DNA of 64,000 nt from a virus: positions 19,360-83,359 of IMG/VR virus record IMGVR_UViG_3300037502_002960; one strand, 5' to 3'. The notes beneath the pieces were generated by a model. It saw only the letters and a program-made list of their open reading frames with translations. It ran no database searches and had not been told where the DNA came from. Positions 50,640 through 57,516 of the stretch are shown here, in pieces; position 1 is the first letter of the stretch; every line of letters begins with the position of its first letter. The position numbers were made by a program, and so were the translations under genes.

Positions 50640-51149
50640 ATGGCTATCATTATTTTAGAAGGTTGTGACGGTGTAGGTAAAGATACTGTAGCTGAAAGTA
50701 TTTCAAAAGATTTAGGTATGCGAATTTTACGTGGCTCATCTTTTGAAATTTCAGAACTTGGTAAAGACGGAATGTTTGATTACATGATGAAATTATTAGA
50801 TAGCGATAACGTTATTTTAAATAGATTTTTTTATTCAAATATTGTTTACGGCAAAATCTTTAATTACCCCATGATGGATTCAGAGCAATATTCAAAGCTC
50901 TTAGAAAAAGTCAATGACAAGGGTGTTCTTGTTGTGAATCTAGTCTCAAGTGAAGATATAATTAAAGACAGGTTGGACAAACGTGGTGATGATAAAGTTA
51001 AATCTGAGCATGTTTCTGACATTATTAACTCTTACAGTGATGAGATGAAAGGGTTTTTCAAACCAGAAAAGCTTTTAATAGTTTCTAATGAAAAAGAGTC
51101 TGACATACATTTTATTAAAAATATGGTAAAAAATCTTGTAAAAGAGTGA
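50640..51149 (+). CDS. deoxynucleoside monophosphate (thymidylate-type) kinase, 169 aa
   Basis: ATG after AAGGGGTGTCAG. Walker A EGCDGVGKDT at residues 7-16, a DR-type motif replaced by NRFFYSNIVYG, and a lid-like LDKRGDD. The form fits short phage dNMP kinases of the Tmk superfamily, which feed DNA synthesis. Coupled to the 3D gene by a 10-bp gap. Confidence 0.8.
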   Translation: MAIIILEGCDGVGKDTVAESISKDLGMRILRGSSFEISELGKDGMFDYMMKLLDSDNVILNRFFYSNIVYGKIFNYPMMDSEQYSKLLEKVNDKGVLVVNLVSSEDIIKDRLDKRGDDKVKSEHVSDIINSYSDEMKGFFKPEKLLIVSNEKESDIHFIKNMVKNLVKE

Positions 51150-51169
51150 TATTGTATCACTCTTTTTTT
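51143..51169 (+). terminator. rho-independent terminator
   Basis: AGAGTGATA/TATCACTCT, nine-bp perfect stem, loop TTG, then TTTTTT; overlaps the kinase stop. Confidence 0.85.
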
Positions 51170-51188
51170 ATTTTGTTTATAAAATCTG

Positions 51189-51217
51189 TTGACAATAGTT
51201 AATAATAATGATATAAT
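51189..51217 (+). promoter_or_regulatory. sigma-A promoter of the endonuclease gene
   Basis: TTGACA, 17 bp, TATAAT. Confidence 0.85.
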
Positions 51218-51264
51218 GTATTTAAGTTAAAAAGTAAAAATAAAGAAAGTGAGGTTAAACGCAA

Positions 51265-52656
51265 TTGGGAAAAAAGAAAGTAAAAATAGATTTTAATCAG
51301 AGAGTTTTTTCTATGTACGGAGAGAACCCTCCATTCTATGACAATACAGAATTTAAAGGTGTAAATGAATACATGTCTGTAAAATGTTCAAAGTGTCACA
51401 GAGAAATAAAAAACAAAGCAAGAATGTTTATTAGACCAGACAAACCTTTTAAATGCGGGTACTGTTCTGGAAAATGGAAAAATACTGAAATATTTAAAAA
51501 AGAAATTTATAATTTAGTTGGAAACAAATATACACTGATGTCTGAATATAAAGGGGCGCACGAGGTTGTTTTTATTGTTCATAATCTTTGTGGCAAAGAC
51601 TTTGAGACTACACCAAATAAATTCATAACTAAAAACAAAAGGTGCACAAGCTGTAGCGTTTCCAACGGAGAACAATTAGTAAAAGATTATTTAAATAAAA
51701 TGGAAGTTGGATACGTATATGATAGAAAATTTATAGGTAATAAAACGTGTTTATCTGAAAATGGTAGAAGTCTTAGATTTGATTTTCAAATTATAAATAA
51801 TAATGGTAATGTTTGTGGAGTCATAGAGTTTGACGGAGAACAACATAGTTCTGCAAACCATTATTTTCATGATAACGAATATAGAAATACTGATGATATA
51901 AAAAATAATTTTTGTAATAAAAATAATATTCCCATACTAAGAATAACTATATGTGAAATTTTAAAATCAAAAAATACTTTATCAACGACAGATAATATAT
52001 CTATAATTAAACTGAATGAAAAGATAGAGGGATTTATAGATGGTCTAAATGAGGACTTAGATTTAGGAAAAACTATTTTAAGCGAAAGAATAAATAGAAA
52101 AAATGAAAAAATTATAAACAAGGGGAATGATATCCTTGAAATATTAAAAGGTGAGAACTTAAACTGGAAATGGATAAAAAATTATGACAGATTATACAAA
52201 ATAAGCGACAAGGGTGATATTATTAAATTCAATTCAAAAGGAAGCCCAATTAAAAAGATGAGTAGTTTTAAAAATGGTAAATATCTTTCAGTTAATTTAA
52301 CATACAATAAAAAAACAAGTAACTATAACCTTTCAAAGTTAATATATTCTACTTTTAAAGACATTGAATATGAAAATTTGAAAGACATGTATATACAATA
52401 TAAAGACGGGAACGAAACCAACACCTCTATTGATAATCTTATATTAATATCTAGAGACGAGTGGAGTAGAAAAACTTTTAATATGAACAAAAAGGGTTGT
52501 TTCAAAATAGACCCAAAGACAAAAAACAGAACCTATTATCACCCGATATCTTCTGCCTCAAATGATGGGTATGACCCTAGTGCCATTGTAAAGTGTTGTA
52601 AAGGAAAGAATAATATGTACAAAGGATTTTACTGGGAATATGATAATTTTTACTAA
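51265..52656 (+). CDS. EDxHD/Vsr-type homing endonuclease with NUMOD4-like domain, 463 aa
   Basis: TTG start after GTGAGGTTAAACGCAA. N-terminal treble-clef fingers (CSKCHREIKNK ... CGYCSGK; CGKDFETT ... CTSCS). Residues about 130-230 form an EDxHD/Vsr-type nuclease: EQLVKDYLNKM, RFDFQIIN, GVIEFDGEQHS, DDIKNNFCNKNNIPILRI, as in I-Bth0305I. The C-terminal part holds NWKWIKNYDRLYKISDKGDI, a NUMOD4-like unit, and a further recognition repeat ending KGFYWEYDNFY. Free-standing, with its own promoter; may move itself or one of the group I introns. Confidence 0.85.
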   Translation: MGKKKVKIDFNQRVFSMYGENPPFYDNTEFKGVNEYMSVKCSKCHREIKNKARMFIRPDKPFKCGYCSGKWKNTEIFKKEIYNLVGNKYTLMSEYKGAHEVVFIVHNLCGKDFETTPNKFITKNKRCTSCSVSNGEQLVKDYLNKMEVGYVYDRKFIGNKTCLSENGRSLRFDFQIINNNGNVCGVIEFDGEQHSSANHYFHDNEYRNTDDIKNNFCNKNNIPILRITICEILKSKNTLSTTDNISIIKLNEKIEGFIDGLNEDLDLGKTILSERINRKNEKIINKGNDILEILKGENLNWKWIKNYDRLYKISDKGDIIKFNSKGSPIKKMSSFKNGKYLSVNLTYNKKTSNYNLSKLIYSTFKDIEYENLKDMYIQYKDGNETNTSIDNLILISRDEWSRKTFNMNKKGCFKIDPKTKNRTYYHPISSASNDGYDPSAIVKCCKGKNNMYKGFYWEYDNFY

Positions 52657-52725
52657 ACTCAATTTATGGGTATGTGTTATGGAGTCAAAAAGCAAAAGAA
52701 AATATTTAAAAGTTTTAAAAAACTA

Positions 52726-52754
52726 TTGACGAATATAAATAATAATGATATAAT
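52726..52754 (+). promoter_or_regulatory. sigma-A-like promoter
   Basis: TTGACG, 17 bp, TATAAT. Confidence 0.8.
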
Positions 52755-52774
52755 ATATTTATAAGTTAAAGGAG

Positions 52775-53005
52775 ATGATAAAAATAAGTACAGAAAACTT
52801 GGATAGAGTAATATTATTTAACACATTTATTGAAATATCTGAAAAAGTAAAAAGGTTAAGCTCTATAGTACAAAATGAACTTGACTTTGAAAATGAAGAC
52901 CTAGATGAATATTTTGAAGTATTTGATTATGTAATTATGGATTTAAAAGAACAAAAGAAAGAGATTCAACTATTTATTGAATCTCAAACAAATAGCAAGA
53001 AGTAA
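52775..53005 (+). CDS. small helical protein before the CRISPR locus, 76 aa
   Basis: The ATG abuts AAAGGAG, so a non-ATG start some codons later is possible (ATA at 52784). All-helical, acidic protein (SEKVKRLSSIVQNELDFENE). It is the nearest gene to the tracrRNA and could be unrelated or an accessory (for example an inhibitor or regulator). No family recognised. Confidence 0.55.
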   Translation: MIKISTENLDRVILFNTFIEISEKVKRLSSIVQNELDFENEDLDEYFEVFDYVIMDLKEQKKEIQLFIESQTNSKK

Positions 53006-53023
53006 GAAGACAGGATAAGGTGC

Positions 53024-53032
53024 TGTTATAAT
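53024..53032 (+). promoter_or_regulatory. extended -10 promoter of the tracrRNA
   Basis: TGTTATAAT is a perfect extended -10 element; no -35 box stands at the usual place. It also forms the right side and loop of a hairpin (GGTGCTGT/ACAGCACC, 53019-53040). Transcription would start at about 53039. Confidence 0.5.
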
Positions 53033-53038
53033 ACAGCA

Positions 53039-53210
53039 CCGTAACTACTCTGCGCATACTTTGGTGCGCTAAACCTAGAAGTGCCAGATAGAAACAAAAT
53101 ACATATAGTCTTTTGTTTTACGAATATAATAAATCTGGTAACACTCGGTAAGTTCCACTTTGGTTGGAACGGCTGTGTTATGAAAATAGAATATAGCAGA
53201 ATGTGCAAAA
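53039..53210 (+). ncRNA. candidate tracrRNA with anti-repeat
   Basis: Hairpins GCGCAT/GTGCGC (53052-53069) and a nested arm TAACAC/GTGTTA (53139-53144 with 53175-53180) enclosing GTTCCA/TGGAAC (53152-53170). Then comes an anti-repeat: CTGTG (53173-53177), AAATAGAAT (53184-53192) and TAGCAGAAT (53194-53202). These pair with the CRISPR repeat's CACAG, ATTCTATTT and GTTTTGCTA, about 23 bp in register with one small bulge. This is the expected architecture of Cas12f-type tracrRNA. 3-prime end not certain. Confidence 0.8.
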
Positions 53211-53352
53211 TTACTAAATTATCTTTTGAATCATAAAAATAAGTGAAATCAAAATAGCCTCTATAGAGAGGAAAAAACGACACTGGTTTACTTGTTAAAA
53301 TGATAATTTTAAGAGATTTGATGGTAGGTGTTGAAAGAATACTACTTGCGAG
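53211..53352. other. spacer between tracrRNA and array
   Basis: About 140 bp with no gene. Contains a small CCTCT/AGAGG hairpin (53262-53275) and, near 53322, GATGGTAGG complementary to the repeat's CTACCAT; a possible leader of the array. No good promoter pair seen. Confidence 0.4.
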
Positions 53353-53586
53353 GTTTTGCCACCATTATATTTAGCACAGTAACAAAGGGAAACGGAAGTT
53401 CATGAAAGCTGGAAAACGGTTTTGCTACCATTCTATTTAGCACAGTAACAAAGGTTTGATTAATACACCAATATTCATTTTCACGTTTTGCTACCACTCT
53501 ATTTAGCACGGTAGCAAAGGGCGTTGACAGAGTTGTTTAAGAATATGTTTGTTTTGCCACCATTCTATTTAACACAAGTGGTAAAA
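53353..53586 (+). CRISPR. minimal CRISPR array, four repeats and three spacers
   Basis: Repeats start at 53353, 53419, 53485 and 53551, exactly 66 bp apart: 36-nt repeats and three 30-nt spacers. The repeat consensus begins GTTTTGCTACCATTCTATTT and continues AGCACAGTAACAAAGG. Positions vary slightly (GCC/GCT, ATT/ACT, ACAG/ACGG) and the fourth repeat is degenerate at its 3-prime end (AACACAAGTGGTAAAA), as in terminal repeats. The effector start follows 59 bp on. Spacer targets were not found by reading this window, but the search was not exhaustive. Confidence 0.92.
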
Positions 53587-53644
53587 AACAAATAAAATAG
53601 CGAGTATATTAACATTAACAAAATAAAAGAGTAGAGGTATTAAC

Positions 53645-55078
53645 ATGACAACAAAAACACTTAAAATAAAGATTGTAAAACCGCTAGATACAGACTGGAA
53701 AGAATTTGGTGAAATTTTAAAAGATATTCAATATGACTCTTGGAAATTATCTAATAAAATGATTCAAGGGCTATGGGAGTTTAATAATGAAAATTTTAAA
53801 TACAAAGAAAGAACTGGTAATTACATTGACCTAAAAAAAGATAGGTTATTATTTAAAGACCTAGGCAATAGTAAAAAATATTATACAAATGTCTTGTCCG
53901 ATATAAAAAACCTCTTAAAGAAAGAAGCATACAAACTAAGTAGCAGAGGGTATCAAGCTTTAGGAAAGATGGTTAATGACTCTTGGAATATTCACTACCA
54001 AGATATCGTTAATGGAAGGGAATCAATTATCAACTTTAAAAAAAACTTACCAATTGAACTTCACAACTTACAAATGATGAACAATATAACAAAAGAGCTG
54101 ACACTTAAAAAACAAGACATTAAAGGTAAAGACTGGTACGAAATCTCGTTTAATCTAATTTCAAAAACCTATTCGAAAGAACTTGGCTACAAAAATGGAT
54201 GGTTTAGAGTTGCTCTTGATGTACGAGATAATTATCAGAAAGCTATTGTTGATAGAGTTATTAGTAAAGAGTATAAATTATCTATGAGCAAGTTAACACA
54301 AGATAAAAAAGGTAATTGGTATTTCATGATGGCTTATACGTTTGAACCAAAAAAGAAAGAATTGAATAAAGAAAGAATTATGGGAATTGATTTAGGTGTA
54401 AACATTCCTGCTGTTATTGCAATTAATGATGATAATTACTATAAGCAAAATGTTGGTAGCAGAAAAGAGATTCAAGATTTTGAAAAACAAGTCATTGCAC
54501 GTAAGAAAAGTTTACAAAATCAACGTAAACATTGTGGAGATGGCAGTATTGGTCGTGGGATTAAAACAAGGTTAAAGCCTTTAGATAAGATTGGTAATAA
54601 AATTTCAAACTTTAAAAACACTAAAAATCATTGTTGGAGTCGATATATCGTTGATGAGGCTGTTAAAAATGAGTGTGGTGTAATTCAAATGGAAGATTTA
54701 AGCGGTATCTCAGACAACAATAAGTTTTTAAAGACTTGGACGTATTATGATTTACAACAAAAAATCGCTTATAAAGCTAAAGAAGTTGGTATTGATATTA
54801 AAATGATTAAACCATCGCACACATCAGCACGTTGTAGCAAGTGTGGTCACATCCATAAAAAAGAAGACAAACCTTTATGGAGACCAACGCAAGAACAGTT
54901 TAAATGTATGAATTGTGATTATGGTCATAGACGTTTTGTTAATGCGGATTTTAACGCATCTAAAAATATAGCAACAAAAGACATTGAAAAGATTATTGAA
55001 AAGCAGTTAAAAGAACAGAAAAAGAAAGAAAACATTAATTTGAAAAAGAATTATGATTTAGTAGAAGAAAATATGTAG
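53645..55078 (+). CDS. miniature Cas12f/TnpB-like RNA-guided nuclease, 477 aa
   Basis: ATG after GTAGAGGTATTAAC. A helical and beta N-terminal half (recognition and wedge-like) is followed by a split RuvC: GIDLGVN (D249), IQMEDLSG (E350) and NADFNASKN (D435). A target-nucleic-acid-binding zinc finger sits between II and III with C397, C400, C421 and C424 (CSKC ... CMNC). All catalytic and zinc residues are present. Size and layout match Cas12f/V-U effectors and their TnpB ancestors. An adjacent regular array and anti-repeat RNA make a CRISPR effector more likely than an IS605 TnpB. It would cut DNA guided by crRNA-tracrRNA, defending against rival phages or plasmids. Confidence 0.9.
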   Translation: MTTKTLKIKIVKPLDTDWKEFGEILKDIQYDSWKLSNKMIQGLWEFNNENFKYKERTGNYIDLKKDRLLFKDLGNSKKYYTNVLSDIKNLLKKEAYKLSSRGYQALGKMVNDSWNIHYQDIVNGRESIINFKKNLPIELHNLQMMNNITKELTLKKQDIKGKDWYEISFNLISKTYSKELGYKNGWFRVALDVRDNYQKAIVDRVISKEYKLSMSKLTQDKKGNWYFMMAYTFEPKKKELNKERIMGIDLGVNIPAVIAINDDNYYKQNVGSRKEIQDFEKQVIARKKSLQNQRKHCGDGSIGRGIKTRLKPLDKIGNKISNFKNTKNHCWSRYIVDEAVKNECGVIQMEDLSGISDNNKFLKTWTYYDLQQKIAYKAKEVGIDIKMIKPSHTSARCSKCGHIHKKEDKPLWRPTQEQFKCMNCDYGHRRFVNADFNASKNIATKDIEKIIEKQLKEQKKKENINLKKNYDLVEENM

Positions 55079-55102
55079 TTAAAAATTAGGAGGAGTTTTT
55101 TT

Positions 55103-55423
55103 ATGGGAAAAGTAGTAGTTAGTATTTATCACACATATGGCAAAGGTGACGGAGAAGAGTTGTCTGACAGATATATTATTAATAATACAAAAGAAGAGCG
55201 TGAAGGTATTTTTGAAACTTTTGGTTATGATGAAGCTGTAGACAATAAAAAAGATTTCATTAATGGTAAAATTGACCAATTCAGTTTTGATAAGTTTGGT
55301 GGGGATTGGGATGAACCAACAGGTGGATATATTTTAATTGATACAAAAGAAGAACTTGTTTCTCAAGCAGAGAATAACTATAAAAAAGAATTAGCTAAAA
55401 TTGATGAGTTATTTTCTCGTTAA
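55103..55423 (+). CDS. unknown protein, 106 aa
   Basis: ATG after TTAGGAGGAGTTTTTTT, 24 bp from the effector stop, so probably co-transcribed. Alpha/beta protein (GKVVVSIYHTYGKGDGEELS). No family recognised. Its closeness to the nuclease makes an accessory role possible but not shown. Confidence 0.6.
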   Translation: MGKVVVSIYHTYGKGDGEELSDRYIINNTKEEREGIFETFGYDEAVDNKKDFINGKIDQFSFDKFGGDWDEPTGGYILIDTKEELVSQAENNYKKELAKIDELFSR

Positions 55424-55443
55424 ATTTAGACAGGAGGGAAAGT

Positions 55444-55899
55444 ATGTTAAAATTTTGTGTGGAACAATGGGATAAAAACAAGAATTTATTAAGAGATGAT
55501 ATTGAGTTTGACAAAGAATTTTACAAATATTGTTATTATAAAGACCTTGTTTCTAAAATTGTTGAAATTATTTTTAATACAGATAATGAAAAAAAGTGTG
55601 ACATTGAAAATATCACATGTGTTGATAACGGTGACTATCAAGGTGTTCAACTGTTTTTAATACCAAGGGATTGTTATCAACCGACCGAAACAGAATATTT
55701 AATGACATATGTTAATTATGGTTCATGTAGTGGATGTGACACTCTATTGTATGCTCAAAGCAGTGATGATACACTTGTTAATGATATTATGACACTATCA
55801 TTACATATTGTACAAAACACAACGAAACCATATAAGGGCGGATGGGGATATTATAATTTTGAAAATGTGGAGGTTGATAAAGATTATGGGAAAAACTAA
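55444..55899 (+). CDS. unknown protein, 151 aa
   Basis: ATG after CAGGAGGGAAAGT. Contains IPRDCYQPTETEYLMTYVNY and GSCSGCDTLLYAQSSDDT, a pattern seen in other hypothetical phage proteins but which I cannot name. Overlaps the next gene. Confidence 0.6.
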   Translation: MLKFCVEQWDKNKNLLRDDIEFDKEFYKYCYYKDLVSKIVEIIFNTDNEKKCDIENITCVDNGDYQGVQLFLIPRDCYQPTETEYLMTYVNYGSCSGCDTLLYAQSSDDTLVNDIMTLSLHIVQNTTKPYKGGWGYYNFENVEVDKDYGKN

Positions 55900-56374
55900 G
55901 GTTGTTATCAAAGAAGTTGGGTTTAAATTTTCACCCAGTGTTTATGATAAAGCTAATGTAGGTTTAAGCGCAGGCTATAATGTAAAATTGACTGAATCTA
56001 TGTACGTCTACGATGCTGTTTTTATGAATATTGATGCAGATACTGTTTCTGTTGGAAGTAAAATTAATTACGGTGAAAAATATTATATTGTTGAAAGTGT
56101 AGAAACTTTACATATAGTTGGAGATGAATTAGAGCAAGATGTAAAAAAAGTAATTAATGTAAGACCAGAAAAAGATAATCTAGAAAATAAGGAAACAACT
56201 ATCTCTTATAGCAGTTTGATTGAATTTGAAAAAGAGCTGAAAAAACAACTTGAAGACAAACAATATGAATATTTAATTGCAAAAGAAAAAATTCGTGAAC
56301 TAGACTGTAAACTAGGAGCATATAAAAATAAACACAAAAAACTTAAAAAACTACTGTTTTTCTGGAAAAGGTAA
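55886..56374 (+). CDS. unknown protein with C-terminal coiled coil, 162 aa
   Basis: The ATG at 55886 follows TGGAGGTTGATAAAGATT and overlaps the preceding stop by 14 bp. A beta-rich N-terminal half, then a coiled coil (residues 110-155, FEKELKKQLEDKQYEYLIAK) and basic tail. Function unknown. Confidence 0.55.
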   Translation: MGKTKVVIKEVGFKFSPSVYDKANVGLSAGYNVKLTESMYVYDAVFMNIDADTVSVGSKINYGEKYYIVESVETLHIVGDELEQDVKKVINVRPEKDNLENKETTISYSSLIEFEKELKKQLEDKQYEYLIAKEKIRELDCKLGAYKNKHKKLKKLLFFWKR

Positions 56375-56393
56375 AAATAAAGGAGGGTCGATA

Positions 56394-56705
56394 ATGGACG
56401 TAATTAAAAGAATAGATATCAAAGAGTTTCGAGAAAAAGGGTATCTACAAGAAATTAATAGACAATTTTTACACCCCTTGGGATTAGCTTTAGAGATTAT
56501 TTTTGATGAAGATGGTGTAGAGCATTTGGGTGGTATATGGGATTATCGTGAAGACCCAGAAGGCATTTATTTTTCTGAAGAAATTGTTAAATTAGATAGA
56601 TTTAGTGATTCCATAGAGTTTATCGAAAACGAAAAGAAAAAGAGGGAAAATGAGAGAATTAAAAAATTTGGCAGTGTAATACAAACCCCTGGTAAAAAAG
56701 ACTGA
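56394..56705 (+). CDS. unknown protein, 103 aa
   Basis: ATG after AAAGGAGGGTCGATA. Contains PLGLALEIIFDEDGVEHLGG, a short segment common in hypothetical proteins of Gram-positive phages. Basic C-terminus. Function unknown. Confidence 0.6.
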   Translation: MDVIKRIDIKEFREKGYLQEINRQFLHPLGLALEIIFDEDGVEHLGGIWDYREDPEGIYFSEEIVKLDRFSDSIEFIENEKKKRENERIKKFGSVIQTPGKKD

Positions 56706-56760
56706 TTTTTATAGTTTTAAGAATCCCCTCTATAGAGCATAAAAAAGGGTACTAAAAAAC

Positions 56761-56831
56761 TTGATAAAAGAATAGTTTTATCAACAACAAATCTAAAAAT
56801 AAGGTATATATAAAAATATGCCTTATTTTTC
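56761..56831 (+). terminator. two hairpins, the second a rho-independent terminator
   Basis: TTGATAAAA/TTTTATCAA (56761-56784), then AATAAGG-ATAT/ATAT-CCTTATT (about 56798-56826) followed by TTTTTCT. A promoter lies 20 bp on. Confidence 0.75.
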
Positions 56832-56850
56832 TATTTAGGCATATTTACCC

Positions 56851-56879
56851 TTGACAAAAATCAATAATAATAGTATAAT
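56851..56879 (+). promoter_or_regulatory. sigma-A promoter of the replication unit
   Basis: TTGACA, 17 bp, TATAAT. Confidence 0.85.
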
Positions 56880-56909
56880 TATATTATGATACAAAAAGGA
56901 GGAGAAAAA

Positions 56910-57503
56910 ATGGGCAGAGTAGTTAAATGTCAATATTGTGGCGAAAAAGATACAGAAACTCAAGATATGGAGTTTGAGGTTGTAGGTGTTTCTAAGCCAC
57001 AAAAAAAGTATTATCACAAACAATGTTACCCTAATTATCTAGAAGAAAAAGAATTCAAAGAGAAAGAGCGCAAAGAAAAGGATGAATTAGTAGAGGTAAT
57101 TAAAGATATTTACGGTGTTAAAGACTTACCATATCAAGTATTCCCTTTACTTGAAAGCTTAAGAAACGGTGAGCAAGTTTTTGGGGGAAGAAAAGAAAAC
57201 AAGCGATATAAACAAGGTTATACCTACCCCATTATTATGGAAACATATAAATATTGCCAAGATACCATTGAGTATTGGAATAGTGTTAAGAATTTTGACG
57301 GGTTTATTGGTGCATTTAAATATGGGTTATCGATTGTTTTAGACAAGTTATACATAGTAGAATCAAGAGAAAAAGAAAAAGAGCAAAAAGAAAAAATTAT
57401 GGATTCGTTTATGGATAATAATGCAGGATTCCATGACGAGTTTACTACAAATTATAAAAAGAAAAACAATAAGAATGATGACATTTTAGATTTTCTTGAT
57501 TGA
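56910..57503 (+). CDS. zinc-finger protein before the helicase, 197 aa
   Basis: The ATG at 56910 follows AAAAAGGAGGAGAAAAA. N-terminal finger (VVKCQYCGEKDTET ... YYHKQCYPNYL), a Lys/Glu-rich linker, then a helical domain and basic tail. Its place just ahead of a DnaB-type helicase suggests a helicase loader or replication accessory; this is positional inference. Confidence 0.55.
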   Translation: MGRVVKCQYCGEKDTETQDMEFEVVGVSKPQKKYYHKQCYPNYLEEKEFKEKERKEKDELVEVIKDIYGVKDLPYQVFPLLESLRNGEQVFGGRKENKRYKQGYTYPIIMETYKYCQDTIEYWNSVKNFDGFIGAFKYGLSIVLDKLYIVESREKEKEQKEKIMDSFMDNNAGFHDEFTTNYKKKNNKNDDILDFLD

Positions 57504-57516
57504 GAGGTAGATTTTA

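Noticed and set aside
53353-53586. Repeats as a plain tandem satellite
   Set aside because: The 30-nt segments between repeats are unrelated to one another, so this is repeat-spacer rather than satellite structure.
53645-55078. IS605-family transposon (TnpB only)
   Set aside because: No TnpA, no clear left or right transposon ends, and a periodic repeat-spacer array with anti-repeat RNA upstream; a CRISPR effector explains more of the sequence.
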